DNA of 64,000 bases from Actinomadura rayongensis (GCF_009831215.1 NZ_WUTW01000008.1:186001-250000), one strand, 5' to 3'; positions 41,741 to 51,126 are shown, counted from the stretch's first letter. The notes: generated from the letters alone by a model not told the origin. A program made the numbers and translations.

Positions 41741-41954
41741 CCGAGCGGGGCGGGTCGGTGGCGGGGCAGGTGGCGGTGGGCGTGCGGCGGGGTAGTGAGC
41801 GTGTGTCGGGTGGGGTGGGCGGCGGGTTCGCGCTCGGCTGATCGCGGAGGTGATCGTCCGGCATGCGATGGGGCGTGGTTGAACAGTAGGGTCATAAGGT
41901 CTGCGTCGGTCCGTCCGGAAGGGCGGCGGCGCGTTGGTGGAGGGAAGGAGTCGC

Positions 41955-42803
41955 GTGGCGTCTCACGATGCGCACACCGCACGGTCGGCGGGGCTGTTCG
42001 CGAGCCCGGGCACGTCGTCGTTCTCGGAGTTCCTGGGCGCGTACGCGCCGGATCTGCTGCCGGGCGCCCGGCCGTTGCCGGAGGGGGTGACGGCGGGGGA
42101 CGAGATTCCGCACGGGACGACGATCGTCGCGGTGACGTTCCCGGGCGGGGTCGTGATGGCGGGGGACCGGCGGGCGACGGCCGGGAACATGATCGCGCAG
42201 CGTGACGTGGAGAAGGTGTTCCGCGCGGACGAGTTCTCGGCGATCGCGGTGGCCGGGACGGCGGGGCTGGGCATGGAGCTGGTCCGGTTGTTCCAGGTGG
42301 AGCTGGAGCATTACGAGAAGCGTGAGGGCCGGACGCTGTCGGTGGAGGGGAAGGCGAACCGGCTGGCGTCGATGGTGCGCGGGAACCTGGCGATGGCGAT
42401 GCAGGGTCTCGCGGTGGTGCCGTTGTTCGCGGGGTACGACGAGGTGCGGGATCAGGGCCGGATCTTCTCTTATGATCCGGCGGGCGGTCGTTACGAGGAG
42501 CGGGATTATCACGCGATCGGTTCGGGTTCGGTGTTCGCGCGGGGTTCGGTGAAGAAGCTGTTCCGCGCGGATCTGTCGGCGGAGGACGCGGCGCTGGTGT
42601 GCGTGCAGGGTCTGTACGACGCGGCGGACGACGATTCGGCGACGGGTGGTCCGGATCTGGCGCGGGGGATCTTCCCGGTGGTCGCGGTGGTGACGGCGGA
42701 CGGGTATCGCCGGCTCGGTGAGGACGAGGTCGGCGCGGTGGCGCGGGCCGTCGTCGAGGAACGTTACGACGCGCCGGGCGGGCCGACCGCCCCGCTGCGA
42801 TAG
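41955..42803 (+). CDS. prcB: Proteasome subunit beta PrcB
   Basis: PrcB forms the catalytic rings of the 20S core particle. The 282-residue precursor has a 54-residue propeptide cleaved before Thr55 in PHG-TTIVAV; the exposed threonine is the nucleophile. [13 protein letters not shown] contains the conserved aspartate and arginine of the active site. The GTG at 41955 follows GGAAGGAG. The 214-bp upstream interval (41741-41954) has TAGGGT at 41887-41892, a possible -10 box. Third codon positions favour G and T rather than C, unlike dop and arc. Confidence 0.97.
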   Translation: MASHDAHTARSAGLFASPGTSSFSEFLGAYAPDLLPGARPLPEGVTAGDEIPHGTTIVAVTFPGGVVMAGDRRATAGNMIAQRDVEKVFRADEFSAIAVAGTAGLGMELVRLFQVELEHYEKREGRTLSVEGKANRLASMVRGNLAMAMQGLAVVPLFAGYDEVRDQGRIFSYDPAGGRYEERDYHAIGSGSVFARGSVKKLFRADLSAEDAALVCVQGLYDAADDDSATGGPDLARGIFPVVAVVTADGYRRLGEDEVGAVARAVVEERYDAPGGPTAPLR

Positions 42804-42818
42804 AAGGGATCCAGTTCC

Positions 42819-43514
42819 GTGTCCATGCCGTTCTACGTGTCGCCCGAGCAGCAGATGAAGGACAAGGCGGATTACGCGCGGAAGGGGATCGCGCGTGGCC
42901 GCAGTGTGGTGGTGCTGCAGTACGCGGACGGGATCCTGTTCGTCGCGGACAATCCGTCGCGTGCGCTGCACAAGATCAGTGAGATTTACGACAGGATCGC
43001 GTTCGCGGCGGTCGGGAAGTACAACGAGTTCGAGAATCTGCGGCTGGGCGGTGTCCGGTACGCGGATGTGAACGGGTATCAGTACGACCGGCGGGACGTG
43101 ACGGCGCGGGGTCTGGCGAACGTGTACGCGCAGTCGCTGGGGACGATTTTCACGGAGACCAACAAGCCGTACGAGGTGGAGTTGGTGGTCGCGGAGGTCG
43201 GTGAGGATTCGGGGACGGATCAGATCTACCGGTTGACGTTCGACGGTTCGGTGGCGGACGAGCACGGTTATGTGGCGATGGGGGGTCAGGCGGAGGCGGT
43301 GGCCCAGTCGCTGAAGGATCGGTATCAGGAGGGCGCGCCGTTGGCGGACGCGCTGCGGACGGCGGTGCGGGCGTTGGAGGCGCAGGATTCGGAGCGGCGG
43401 CTGGCGGCGGAGTCGCTGGAGGTGGCGGTGCTGGACCGTAATCGGGAGCATCGGCTGTTCAAGCGGTTGCCGGCGGCGCGGATCGAGGAGCTGCTGGGCG
43501 CGGCCGACGCCTGA
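42819..43514 (+). CDS. prcA: Proteasome subunit alpha PrcA
   Basis: PrcA builds the outer, gating rings of the 20S core and docks Arc. The 231-residue protein has the alpha-type N-terminal helix region [21 protein letters not shown] and lacks a catalytic threonine propeptide. It starts with GTG 15 bp after the prcB stop, after GAAGGG, and is translated with prcB. A strong terminator follows. Confidence 0.97.
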   Translation: MSMPFYVSPEQQMKDKADYARKGIARGRSVVVLQYADGILFVADNPSRALHKISEIYDRIAFAAVGKYNEFENLRLGGVRYADVNGYQYDRRDVTARGLANVYAQSLGTIFTETNKPYEVELVVAEVGEDSGTDQIYRLTFDGSVADEHGYVAMGGQAEAVAQSLKDRYQEGAPLADALRTAVRALEAQDSERRLAAESLEVAVLDRNREHRLFKRLPAARIEELLGAADA

Positions 43515-43537
43515 TCCGGGCGTTTCGTCCGGGTGTG

Positions 43538-43578
43538 AACCCGTCGCAACCTTTGTGGTGAGGTTGCGGCGGGTTTTT
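43538..43578 (+). terminator. Intrinsic terminator after prcBA
   Basis: AACCCGTCGCAACCT (43538-43552) pairs with AGGTTGCGGCGGGTT (43561-43575) with one G-U pair and an 8-nt loop, and runs into TTT. This is the most classical Rho-independent terminator in the window and ends the prcBA transcript. Confidence 0.9.
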
Positions 43579-43592
43579 CGCGCCCGTGATCG

Positions 43593-43610
43593 TGATCTAC
43601 AACGTAAAGG
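43593..43610 (+). promoter_or_regulatory. 18-bp motif TGATCTACAACGTAAAGG upstream of pafA (copy 1)
   Basis: This motif lies between the prcBA terminator and pafA. It differs in one base from 58270-58287. Its core TAC-AAC-GTA is palindromic and it is AT-rich relative to the flanks, as expected of a repressor operator. BlaI/CopY-type repressors bind related TACA...TGTA sites, but the assignment is only a guess. Confidence 0.5.
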
Positions 43611-43682
43611 ACCGGGTCGGGGGTGAGAAACAGGGCGGTCCGGAGACTGCCAAGTCGGCGTCCGGGCGCATAGGCTCAAGGG

Positions 43683-45041
43683 GTGGACAGGCGCATCTTC
43701 GGGCTTGAGAACGAGTACGGCGTCACCTGCACCTTCCGCGGGCAGCGGCGGTTGTCACCCGACGAGGTGGCCCGCTACCTGTTCCGCAGGGTGGTGTCGT
43801 GGGGCCGTTCCAGCAACGTGTTCCTGCGCAACGGCGCCCGGTTGTACCTCGACGTGGGCAGCCACCCCGAGTACGCGACGCCGGAGTGCGACAGCGTCGT
43901 GGACCTGGTGACGCACGACAAGGCCGGCGAGCGGATCCTGGAGGGCCTGCTCGTCGACGCGGAACGGCGGTTGCGCGAGGAGGGCATCGCCGGGGACATC
44001 TACCTGTTCAAGAACAACACCGACTCGGCCGGGAACTCCTACGGCTGTCACGAGAACTACCTGGTGGGGCGGCACGGGGAGTTCGGCCGGCTGGCCGACG
44101 TGCTGATCCCGTACCTGGTGACCCGCCAGATCATCTGCGGCGCGGGCAAGGTGCTGCAGACGCCGCGCGGCGCGGTGTACTGCGTGTCGCAGCGGGCGGA
44201 GCACATCTGGGAGGGCGTGTCGTCTGCGACGACGCGCTCGCGTCCGATCATCAACACGCGGGACGAGCCGCACGCCGACGCCGAGCGGTTCCGGCGGCTG
44301 CACGTGATCGTGGGCGACTCGAACATGAGCGAGACCACGATGCTGCTGAAGGTCGGGGCGACCGACCTGGTGCTGCGGATGATCGAGGCGGGCGTCGTCA
44401 TGCGGGACCTGACGCTGGAGAACCCGATCCGGGCGATCCGGGAGGTCAGCCATGACATGACGGGCCGCCGGAAGGTGCGGCTGGCCAACGGCCGCGAGGC
44501 GAGTTCGCTGGAGATCCAGAAGGAGTACTTCGGCAAGGCGAAGGACTTCGTGGACCGGCGCGGCGGGGACGTGACCGCCAAGCGGGTGCTGGACCTGTGG
44601 GAGCGGACGCTGCGCGCGGTGGAGACCGGCGACCTGGACCTGGTGGGCCGGGAGATCGACTGGGTGACGAAGTACCGGCTGATCGAGCAGTACCGCCGCA
44701 AGTACGACCTGCCGCTGTCGTCGCCGCGGGTGGCGCAGCTCGACCTGGCGTACCACGACGTCCACCGGGACCGCGGGCTGTACTACCTGCTGGAGAAGCG
44801 GGGCGCGGTGGAGCGCGTCACGCGGGACCTGGACGTGTTCGAGGCCAAGTCGGTGCCGCCGCAGACGACGCGGGCGCGGCTGCGCGGCGAGTTCATCCGC
44901 AAGGCGCAGGAGAAGCGGCGCGACTTCACGGTGGACTGGGTGCATCTGAAGCTGAACGACCAGGCGCAGCGGACGGTGCTGTGCAAGGACCCGTTCCGTT
45001 CCGTGGACGAGCGGGTGGACAAGCTGATCGCCGGGATGTGA
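43683..45041 (+). CDS. pafA: Pup-protein ligase PafA
   Basis: PafA uses ATP to form gamma-glutamyl phosphate on deamidated Pup and joins it to lysines of target proteins. The 452-residue protein opens [13 protein letters not shown] (E9, E11 metal ligands), has catalytic D57 in [14 protein letters not shown], and lacks the Dop loop. [10 protein letters not shown] and the C-terminal domain are standard. GTG at 43683 follows TAGGCT (43671-43676) by 6 nt, implying a leaderless message separate from prcBA. Confidence 0.97.
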   Translation: MDRRIFGLENEYGVTCTFRGQRRLSPDEVARYLFRRVVSWGRSSNVFLRNGARLYLDVGSHPEYATPECDSVVDLVTHDKAGERILEGLLVDAERRLREEGIAGDIYLFKNNTDSAGNSYGCHENYLVGRHGEFGRLADVLIPYLVTRQIICGAGKVLQTPRGAVYCVSQRAEHIWEGVSSATTRSRPIINTRDEPHADAERFRRLHVIVGDSNMSETTMLLKVGATDLVLRMIEAGVVMRDLTLENPIRAIREVSHDMTGRRKVRLANGREASSLEIQKEYFGKAKDFVDRRGGDVTAKRVLDLWERTLRAVETGDLDLVGREIDWVTKYRLIEQYRRKYDLPLSSPRVAQLDLAYHDVHRDRGLYYLLEKRGAVERVTRDLDVFEAKSVPPQTTRARLRGEFIRKAQEKRRDFTVDWVHLKLNDQAQRTVLCKDPFRSVDERVDKLIAGM

Positions 45042-45129
45042 TCATTTTCGGCCGCCCCGCGGCGGCCGGTTTGTCACCGGAGGGGTAGGGTGAGCGCGCA
45101 GTTCGCGCTCACCACCCCGAAGGACCCGC

Positions 45130-46086
45130 ATGCGCCGTCGCTCCCTCGTGCCGCGTTCGTTCCGGTCGCCCGCCGCAGGGTCGGTGGCGGTCGCGCTGGC
45201 GGTCGGGCTGCTCGCCGGAGGATGCGGAGGCGGCGGTGACGTCCAGGTCGAGGTGAAGGGCAAGGCGGGCGCGGAGCCTTCGGTGTCGTTCCCGAAGGGC
45301 GGGAAGCCGGACGCGGGGTACGCCGAGAAGACGCTGCACGACGGCAAGGGCGCGCCGGTGCGGCGCGGCGACCTGGTCGTGGCGGACTATGTGAGCTACC
45401 GGTGGAACGGCGCGAAGACGCGGCTGCTGGACGACACCTACAAGGCGGGCGTCCCGGCGGCGTTCCAGACGGGAAAGCTGGTGAAGGGCCTGGACCGGGC
45501 GCTGGAGGGCGCGCGGCCGGGTGAGCGGGTGGTGGCGCGGGTGCCGCCGGCGGACGCCTACGGGGCGGACGGCGATCCGGCGCACGGGGTGAGCGCGGGC
45601 GACACGCTGGTGTACGTGCTGGACGTGCGGGCCTCGTTCGGGAAGAACGCGGTGGTCCCGGGACGGCAGCAGACGCTGGACGACCCGAAGCTCCCGAAGG
45701 TCGGCCCGGTCACGCCGGGCCAGGCCGCGTCGGTGCTGATGCCGCAGACGGCGCCGCCGAAGGGCCCGGTGACGCAGACGCTGGTGGACGGCGGCGGCGC
45801 GGTCGTGGCGTCCGGGCAGCTCGTGGCGATGCAGTACCAGATGATGAACTGGCGGGACGGCCGGGTGCTGGGCTCGTCGTGGCAGGACGGCGAGGTGCAC
45901 TGGGCGGTCGCGGGCCGGCAGCAGCTCGTCGCGGGCCTGGACCGGGCGCTGGTCGGCAGCCGGGTGGGCAGCCGCCTGCTGGTGGTGGTGCCCCCGGCGC
46001 TGGGCAAGGCGGCGTGGCGGACGCGGCTGCAGCTCAAGCCGTCGGACACGCTGGTGTTCGTGGTGGACGTCCTCGGCGCGTACTGA
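45130..46086 (+). CDS. Lipoprotein with two FKBP-type peptidyl-prolyl isomerase domains
   Basis: A 318-residue secreted lipoprotein; the signal ends LLAGGC with C32 lipidated. Two FKBP folds follow, about 75-165 (RRGDLVVADYVSYRW ... LVYVLDV) and about 215-318 (ASGQLVAMQYQMMNW ... LVFVVDV). Each has the typical GLDRAL and RVPP/VVPP segments. It probably assists folding of exported proteins. An FKBP-type gene directly after pafA is common in Streptomyces and relatives. Confidence 0.92.
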   Translation: MRRRSLVPRSFRSPAAGSVAVALAVGLLAGGCGGGGDVQVEVKGKAGAEPSVSFPKGGKPDAGYAEKTLHDGKGAPVRRGDLVVADYVSYRWNGAKTRLLDDTYKAGVPAAFQTGKLVKGLDRALEGARPGERVVARVPPADAYGADGDPAHGVSAGDTLVYVLDVRASFGKNAVVPGRQQTLDDPKLPKVGPVTPGQAASVLMPQTAPPKGPVTQTLVDGGGAVVASGQLVAMQYQMMNWRDGRVLGSSWQDGEVHWAVAGRQQLVAGLDRALVGSRVGSRLLVVVPPALGKAAWRTRLQLKPSDTLVFVVDVLGAY

Positions 46087-46115
46087 CCGGCACCGGGCTT
46101 CCTAGACTGGGCCGC

Positions 46116-46772
46116 GTGGAGGACATCGAGGCGGTCGGCCTGCTGCAGGACCCGGTGCGGCGGCGCCTGTACGAGTACGTGGCCGCGCAGGGCCGCGAGG
46201 TGGGGCGCAACGAGGCGGCCGAGGCGGCGGGCGTGGCGCGGACGCTCGCGGCGTTCCATCTGGACCGGCTGGCGGCGGCGGGCCTGCTGGAGACGGCGTC
46301 GCGGCGGCTGACGGGCCGGTCCGGGCCGGGCGCGGGACGGCCCGCGAAGGTGTACCGGCGGGCGGCGGGGGAGCGGGGCGTGTCGCTGCCGCCGCGCGAC
46401 TACCGGGCGGCGGCGTCGATGCTGGCGGAGGCCGCCGAGGACGCGCGGCTGGACGCGGCGGTGCAGGCGGTGGCGCGGCGCCGGGGCGAGGCGGCGCGGG
46501 ACCCGTCCGGTCCGTGCGCGGACCTGGACGCCGCGCGGGCGCTGCTGGAGCGGCGCGGCTACGAGCCCTACCTCGACGACGACGGCGGCCCGGTGCTGCG
46601 GATGCGCAACTGCCCGTTCCACGTGCTGGCCGAGGAGTTCCCGCCGCTGGTGTGCGGGATGAACCTGGCGCTGCTGGAGGGCCTGTTCGGGGACGCGCCG
46701 GAGCTGGCGGTGCGCATGGCGGCGCGTCCGGGCCTGTGCTGCGTCGCCATCTCTAAAACAAGCGAGGATTGA
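46116..46772 (+). CDS. Winged-helix regulator with C-terminal cysteines (SufR-like)
   Basis: This 218-residue regulator has an N-terminal ArsR/DeoR-like winged helix (about 5-80; RNEAAEAAGVARTLAAFHLDRL as recognition region). The C-terminal domain contains RMRNCPFHVLAEE, PPLVCGMN and PGLCCV (C166, C180, C208/C209). Three of these approximate the cysteine spacing of the Fe-S repressor SufR, with one expected ligand missing. Metal or cluster sensing is therefore plausible. TAGACT (46103-46108) lies 7 nt before the GTG. It may control itself or the DUF3291 gene 32 bp downstream. Confidence 0.82.
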   Translation: MEDIEAVGLLQDPVRRRLYEYVAAQGREVGRNEAAEAAGVARTLAAFHLDRLAAAGLLETASRRLTGRSGPGAGRPAKVYRRAAGERGVSLPPRDYRAAASMLAEAAEDARLDAAVQAVARRRGEAARDPSGPCADLDAARALLERRGYEPYLDDDGGPVLRMRNCPFHVLAEEFPPLVCGMNLALLEGLFGDAPELAVRMAARPGLCCVAISKTSED

Positions 46773-46798
46773 CATAGAAGCGGGCGCCGTGCTGACAT
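46769..46798 (+). promoter_or_regulatory. Promoter for the DUF3291 gene
   Basis: TTGACA (46769-46774) and TGACAT (46793-46798), 18 bp apart, form a near-consensus promoter partly inside the end of the regulator gene. The predicted start lies at or next to the ATG at 46805, giving a leaderless mRNA. Confidence 0.6.
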
Positions 46799-46804
46799 GA
46801 CCCC

Positions 46805-47257
46805 ATGACCGGCCACCATCTCGCCCAGCTCAACGTCGGCAGGCTCCGCCACCCCCTCGGCGACCCCCGCTCGGCCGGGTTCGCCGACGCGCTCGCCCCG
46901 ATCAACGCGCTCGCCGACGCGGCGCCCGGCTTCGTCTGGCGGCTGGTGGACGAAGACGGCTCCGATGCGACCGGCCTGCGCCCCTTCGGCGACGACACGC
47001 TCATCAACATGTCGGTGTGGGAGTCGCGGGAGGCGCTGTGGGAGTTCACCTACCGCAGCGACCATCTGGCGTTCCTGCGGGGCCGCCGCGACTGGTTCGA
47101 GGCGCCCGGCGGCCCCCACCTCGCCCTGTGGTGGATCCCCGCCGGGCACGTCCCGACGCAGGAAGAGGCCGTGGAGCGGCTCGCGCACCTGCGCGCGCAC
47201 GGCCCCACAGCCTACGCGTTCACGTTCCGCGAGGACTTCGCCCCGCAGGACGCGTGA
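46805..47257 (+). CDS. DUF3291 domain protein
   Basis: A 150-residue protein of the DUF3291 family, a dimeric alpha/beta-barrel-like fold related to antibiotic-biosynthesis monooxygenases. Typical segments are LAQLNVGRLRHPLGDP, SVWESREALWEFTYRSDH and LWWIPAGHVPTQEEAVERL. No cofactor motif is evident. Its promoter lies in the 3' end of the SufR-like gene, so the two may be functionally linked. It converges with the DUF3866 gene. Confidence 0.85.
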   Translation: MTGHHLAQLNVGRLRHPLGDPRSAGFADALAPINALADAAPGFVWRLVDEDGSDATGLRPFGDDTLINMSVWESREALWEFTYRSDHLAFLRGRRDWFEAPGGPHLALWWIPAGHVPTQEEAVERLAHLRAHGPTAYAFTFREDFAPQDA

Positions 47258-47273
47258 CCGGCTACGTGACCGG

Positions 47274-48353
47274 CTAGAGGAGCGACGCGGCGTGCCGTCC
47301 CGCGGCGGCGGCGGTGAGGAAGTAGGGCAGGTCCTGGTCCAGGCGGCGGCCCATCGTGGACATCCGCACGCCCCACTCCTTCTCGGCGGCGCGCAGCGCG
47401 TCCTCCAGCCCCTCGACCCCGACCGGGACGAGCGCGTGCCGGTCGCCGAGCGCCGCCGCGTCCGCCGCGACGCGCGTCCCGAACGTCCCGCCCAGCTCGG
47501 GGACGGGCACGTCCGCGCGGGCCAGCGCGACGCGCCCGTAGGCGGTGAGGCTGTGGTGCGACACCCCGACGTGCCGCTCGCGCAGGTCGCCCTCGCTGAC
47601 CCGCAGCGACGCGACCGGACGGCCGGACAGGACGGCGGCGGCGTTCACCGCCTCACCCGCCGACACGCCCGAGAAACCCCACTTCGTCCCGGTGCCGAGG
47701 TTGCCGGGGCCCTGCGCCACGACGACGACCTCGGCGCCGAGGACGAGCCGCGCCGCCAGCAGCCCCGTGTGGACGGTCACCGCCTCCAGGTCCCCGCCGA
47801 ACGCCTGCCCCGTCGTGACCGTCGCCGCGAGCGCCCCCGCGCCCTTGAGCTGCCCGATCGACATGGAGAACCACGCGGGCAGCGCCCCGCCGTCCGGCAT
47901 CACGTACACCACGCGGGTGCCCGGACGGTCGGCCAGCAGCCCCGCCAGGATCGGCGGCAGCGCCGAGTGCAGGTCCGCGACGATCACCGGCAGCCCGCCC
48001 AGCGAGTCCGCGTCGCGCAGGACCTCGTGGTGGGGCGAGTCCTGCTCGTCCGCGCCGAGCAGCGTCGCCTGCAGCGGCGTGTACCGGGCCTTCACCAGAT
48101 GTCCCGGGCCGTCCGGATCGGGGGGCAGCCGGTCCGGGAGAGCGACGACGATCGCATAGCCGCCGGTCCCCAGGCCCATCGCCAAGGCCGTAGTGTTGAG
48201 CAGGACGGTGTCGCCGGGTTCGGGCCGCCCCACCAGCGCGGGGTAGGCCAGGGCGCGGCAGGCCCCGTCGCCCCCGACCGCGACGTCCAGTTCGATCGCC
48301 CCCGGCCATTCCCGGCGGACGCCCTCTACCGTGCCTTTGCGCCATCTGATCAC
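47274..48353 (-). CDS. DUF3866 family protein
   Basis: A 359-residue protein of the actinobacterial DUF3866 family. Family-typical segments include LLNTTALAMGLGTGGYAIVV, YTPLQATLLGADEQDSP and VVAQGPGNLGTGTKWGFSG, with glycine-rich loops suggesting a nucleotide or metabolite-binding fold. No transmembrane segment. It diverges from pafB with about 90 bp between starts. In mycobacteria and streptomycetes this gene is also close to pafBC; its biochemical role is not known to me. Confidence 0.87.
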   Translation of the reverse strand: MIRWRKGTVEGVRREWPGAIELDVAVGGDGACRALAYPALVGRPEPGDTVLLNTTALAMGLGTGGYAIVVALPDRLPPDPDGPGHLVKARYTPLQATLLGADEQDSPHHEVLRDADSLGGLPVIVADLHSALPPILAGLLADRPGTRVVYVMPDGGALPAWFSMSIGQLKGAGALAATVTTGQAFGGDLEAVTVHTGLLAARLVLGAEVVVVAQGPGNLGTGTKWGFSGVSAGEAVNAAAVLSGRPVASLRVSEGDLRERHVGVSHHSLTAYGRVALARADVPVPELGGTFGTRVAADAAALGDRHALVPVGVEGLEDALRAAEKEWGVRMSTMGRRLDQDLPYFLTAAAAGRHAASLL

Positions 48354-48442
48354 ACGGAGAACGGTAGCGTCCGGTTCACCGGCCGCGCGGACGATCCGCT
48401 GACCCGCCGGACCGAGCCGAACCCAAGGAGGAGGTGGCCCAC

Positions 48443-49432
48443 GTGTCGCGGCGCAAGACCGAGCGCCTGCTCAACCTGGTGGTGTGCCTGCTGGCCACCC
48501 GCAGGTACCTGACGGCCGAGCAGATCCGCCGGGCCGTGCCGGGCTATCCCGAGGGCGCCGAGGCGTTCAAGCGGATGTTCGAGCGCGACAAGGAGGAGCT
48601 GCGCGAACTCGGCGTCCCGCTGGAGGTCGGCAGCGACCGCACCGGCGGCGGCGGCGAGGAGACCGGCTACCGCATCCCCCCGCAGGACTACGAGCTGCCC
48701 GAGATCCACCTCGGCCCCGACGAGGCCGCCGTGCTCGGCCTCGCCGCCCGGGTGTGGCAGCGCGCCAGCATGGCCGACGCCGCGTCCGGCGCGCTGCTGA
48801 AGCTGCGCGCCGCCGGCGTCGAGACCGGCGACGCGCCCGACCCCGCCGCCGTCGTCGGCGTCGAGCCGCGCGTGGACGCCGGCGACCCTGCCTTTCCCGC
48901 CCTGTGGGAGGCGGTCCGCGACGGCCGCCCGGTGACGTTCGAGTACCAGGGCGTCGGCCGGACGTCGTCGGCGCGGCGCCACCTGGAGCCGTGGGGCGTG
49001 GTGAGCCGCCGCGGCCGGTGGTACGTCGTCGGCCACGACCGCGACCGCGACGGCACCCGCGTGTTCCGGCTGAGCCGCATCCTCGGCGCCGTCGTCCCCG
49101 ACGGCCCCGCCGGGACGGTCACCGTGCCCGACGGCGTGGACGTCCGCAAGATCGCGTTCGACTCCGGCGAGCCCGTCGGCGACCCGCGCCCGGCGACGGT
49201 GCGGCTGCGCGCCGGCGCCGTCCAGGGCCCGCGCCGGTGGGCGCGCGACGTCCGGCCCGCCGGCGACGGCTGGGACGGCTGGGACGAGGCCGTGCTGACG
49301 TTCCGCGACGTCGACCGGTTCGCCCCCTACCTCGCCAGGTTCGGCGGCGACGTCGTCGTCCTGGACCCGCCCGACCTGCGCGAGGCGGTCATCCAGCGGC
49401 TCAAGGCGGCACTGGCGGTGAACGGATCATGA
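48443..49432 (+). CDS. pafB: WYL-domain transcriptional activator PafB
   Basis: PafB forms with PafC a heterodimer that activates DNA-damage genes in mycobacteria, independently of LexA. The 329-residue protein has an N-terminal winged helix (SRRKTERLLNLVVCLLATRRYLTAEQIRRAVPGY), then a WYL domain (GVVSRRGRWYVVGHDRDRDGTRVFRLSRIL) and a WCX C-terminus. Of two in-frame GTGs, 48443 lies 8 nt after GAGG (48431-48434); 48434 overlaps that site. It overlaps pafC by ATGA. Confidence 0.95.
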   Translation: MSRRKTERLLNLVVCLLATRRYLTAEQIRRAVPGYPEGAEAFKRMFERDKEELRELGVPLEVGSDRTGGGGEETGYRIPPQDYELPEIHLGPDEAAVLGLAARVWQRASMADAASGALLKLRAAGVETGDAPDPAAVVGVEPRVDAGDPAFPALWEAVRDGRPVTFEYQGVGRTSSARRHLEPWGVVSRRGRWYVVGHDRDRDGTRVFRLSRILGAVVPDGPAGTVTVPDGVDVRKIAFDSGEPVGDPRPATVRLRAGAVQGPRRWARDVRPAGDGWDGWDEAVLTFRDVDRFAPYLARFGGDVVVLDPPDLREAVIQRLKAALAVNGS

Positions 49433-50403
49433 GCACCCCCGCGAACACCGCGTCCACGGGCCGGCTCGGCCGGCTCCTGGCGCTCGTCCCCTACGTGATC
49501 AACCGGGACACGGTCGCGGTCGGCGAGGCCGCCGCCGCGTTCGGGATCACCGAGAAGCAGCTCATCGACGACCTCAACCTGCTGTGGTGCGTCGAGCTGC
49601 GCGCCCCCGACCCCTACTGCCCGATCGACCTGTCCTACGAGGGCGGGGAGATCACCGTCGCCGAGGCCGAGTCGATCGCCCGGCCGCTGCGGCTCAAGGT
49701 CGACGAGGCCGCCGCGCTGCTCATCGCGCTGCGGACGCTCGCCCAGATCCCCGGCCTGCACGACCGCGACGCCCTCAGCCGCGTCATCGCCAAGCTGGAG
49801 ACGGCGGCGGGCGCGGCGGCGTCGGTCGCCGGGCAGGTCGCGGTCGAGGTCGGCGGCCACGGCGACCGCGCCCACCTGGCGGTGCTGCGCGAGGCGATCA
49901 CGGCGGGCCGCCGCGTCCACCTCACCTACTACGTCCCGGCGCGCGACGAGAACACCGAGCGCGACGTCGACCCGATGCGGCTGCTGGTCGTGGAGGGCGC
50001 CACCTACCTGGAGGGGTGGTGCCGCCGCGCCGAGGCCGTCCGGCTGTTCCGCGTCGACCGGATCGCCGGGCTCACCGTGCTGGACGTCGCCGCGCAGGTC
50101 CCCGAGGACGCCGAGCCCCGCGACGTGGACGGCGGCCTGTTCCGCCCGTCCCCCCGCGACGAGAGCGTCACGCTGGACCTGGCGCCCGAGGGCCGGTGGG
50201 TCGCCGACGGCTACCCGTGCGAGAGCGTCGAGGAACTGGGGGAGGGGCGGCTGCGCGTCGTGCTGCGCACCCCCGACACCCGCTGGGTCCGGGCGCTGGC
50301 GCTGCGGCTGGCCGAGCACGGCCGCGTCGTCGCGCCCGCGTCGCTGGCCGCCGAGGTCCGCGCCGAGGCGGCGCGCGCCCTCGCGCTCTACGAGAACGTC
50401 TGA
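49429..50403 (+). CDS. pafC: WYL-domain transcriptional activator PafC
   Basis: The partner of PafB (324 residues), with the same winged helix, WYL and WCX layout. The N-terminal helix-turn-helix reads VGEAAAAFGITEKQLIDDLNLLW; the WYL region contains GATYLEGWCRRAEAVRLFRVDRI, where the family tripeptide is altered to YLE. The ATG overlaps the pafB stop, so both are made in fixed ratio. The genes lie just before tatA, as in Mycobacterium tuberculosis. Confidence 0.95.
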   Translation: MSTPANTASTGRLGRLLALVPYVINRDTVAVGEAAAAFGITEKQLIDDLNLLWCVELRAPDPYCPIDLSYEGGEITVAEAESIARPLRLKVDEAAALLIALRTLAQIPGLHDRDALSRVIAKLETAAGAAASVAGQVAVEVGGHGDRAHLAVLREAITAGRRVHLTYYVPARDENTERDVDPMRLLVVEGATYLEGWCRRAEAVRLFRVDRIAGLTVLDVAAQVPEDAEPRDVDGGLFRPSPRDESVTLDLAPEGRWVADGYPCESVEELGEGRLRVVLRTPDTRWVRALALRLAEHGRVVAPASLAAEVRAEAARALALYENV

Positions 50404-50416
50404 GGAGTCCGATACC

Positions 50417-50647
50417 GTGACGGACGTGGGATGGTCCGGTCTGGCGGTGGCGCTCGGGTTCGCGGGCGTCGCCGTGCTCGCCTACTGCTCCTTCCGCGTC
50501 TACCTGGGCGTGCGCCGGTTCGGACGTGAACTGGAGCGGACCAGGGCGAAACTCGCGCCCAAACATCGGGAGCTGCGCGGCGAACTCCACCGCCTCCAGC
50601 GGTCCCACGCGCCACAGGACCCCGGCGACGGCGTACGATCGGGTTGA
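50417..50647 (+). CDS. Small single-pass membrane protein between pafC and tatA
   Basis: A 76-residue protein with one membrane segment (about residues 7-30; LAVALGFAGVAVLAYCSF) followed by a basic amphipathic helix (RRFGRELERTRAKLAPKHRELRGEL). It starts with GTG 14 bp after pafC and ends 30 bp before tatA. The topology is TatA-like but TatA motifs are absent. A small ORF at this position is plausible as a real gene because of its operon placement and clean hydrophobic profile; function unknown. Confidence 0.6.
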   Translation: MTDVGWSGLAVALGFAGVAVLAYCSFRVYLGVRRFGRELERTRAKLAPKHRELRGELHRLQRSHAPQDPGDGVRSG

Positions 50648-50676
50648 GTAACGCCTGCTGAAAAGGGAATTCTCTG

Positions 50677-51042
50677 ATGCCGAACCTTGGAACCCCCGAG
50701 CTGCTGATCCTGCTGCTCGTCGTCGTCCTGATCTTCGGGTCCGCGAAGCTGCCGCAGCTCGCCCGTTCCCTGGGCAAGTCGGCGCGCATCCTCAAGGCCG
50801 AGACCAAGGGCCTGCGCGAGGACGATGACGAGACCGCCGCCAAGCCCGCCCCGGCGCCCGCCGCCGACGCGGCGCCCGGCGCCCGCGACCGCGCCGCGCA
50901 GCTGCGCGCCGAGGCCGCCCGCCTGGAGCGCGAGGCCGACGCCCGCGAGGGCCGCGTGCACCGGCCCGGCGAGCTGCCGTCCGGCGAGCCGATCCAGGGC
51001 GTCCCGGTCAGCGACTACGGCACCGGCCGCAACCAGCACTGA
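50677..51042 (+). CDS. tatA: Sec-independent protein translocase subunit TatA
   Basis: TatA oligomers form the variable pore that exports folded proteins with twin-arginine signals. The 121-residue protein has a short N-terminus, the membrane helix [20 protein letters not shown] with the conserved FG hinge, then an amphipathic helix ([18 protein letters not shown]) and an acidic/alanine-rich tail with a coiled-coil stretch. Starts with ATG after AAAAGGGAA. tatC follows 84 bp later. Confidence 0.95.
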   Translation: MPNLGTPELLILLLVVVLIFGSAKLPQLARSLGKSARILKAETKGLREDDDETAAKPAPAPAADAAPGARDRAAQLRAEAARLEREADAREGRVHRPGELPSGEPIQGVPVSDYGTGRNQH

Positions 51043-51073
51043 CCGGCACTGACCGGTATTAACCGGTACTGAC
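51031..51073 (+). repeat. Period-10 direct repeat at the 3' end of tatA
   Basis: Four imperfect copies of a 10-bp unit resembling RACCGGYAYT run from the end of tatA (stop at 51040-51042) into the tatA-tatC spacer. Two contain the palindrome ACCGGT. Could be an operator array or slippage product. Confidence 0.6.
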
Positions 51074-51126
51074 GTTCCGGCGACCCTCCGGCGACGTTTC
51101 CGTCCACCCTCACCCCCGAAGAGCCC

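Noticed and set aside
38534-45041. Dop and PafA as redundant copies of one ligase gene
   Set aside because: They are distinct paralogues: the Dop loop is present only in the first, both keep intact catalytic residues, and both are expected in a pupylation locus.
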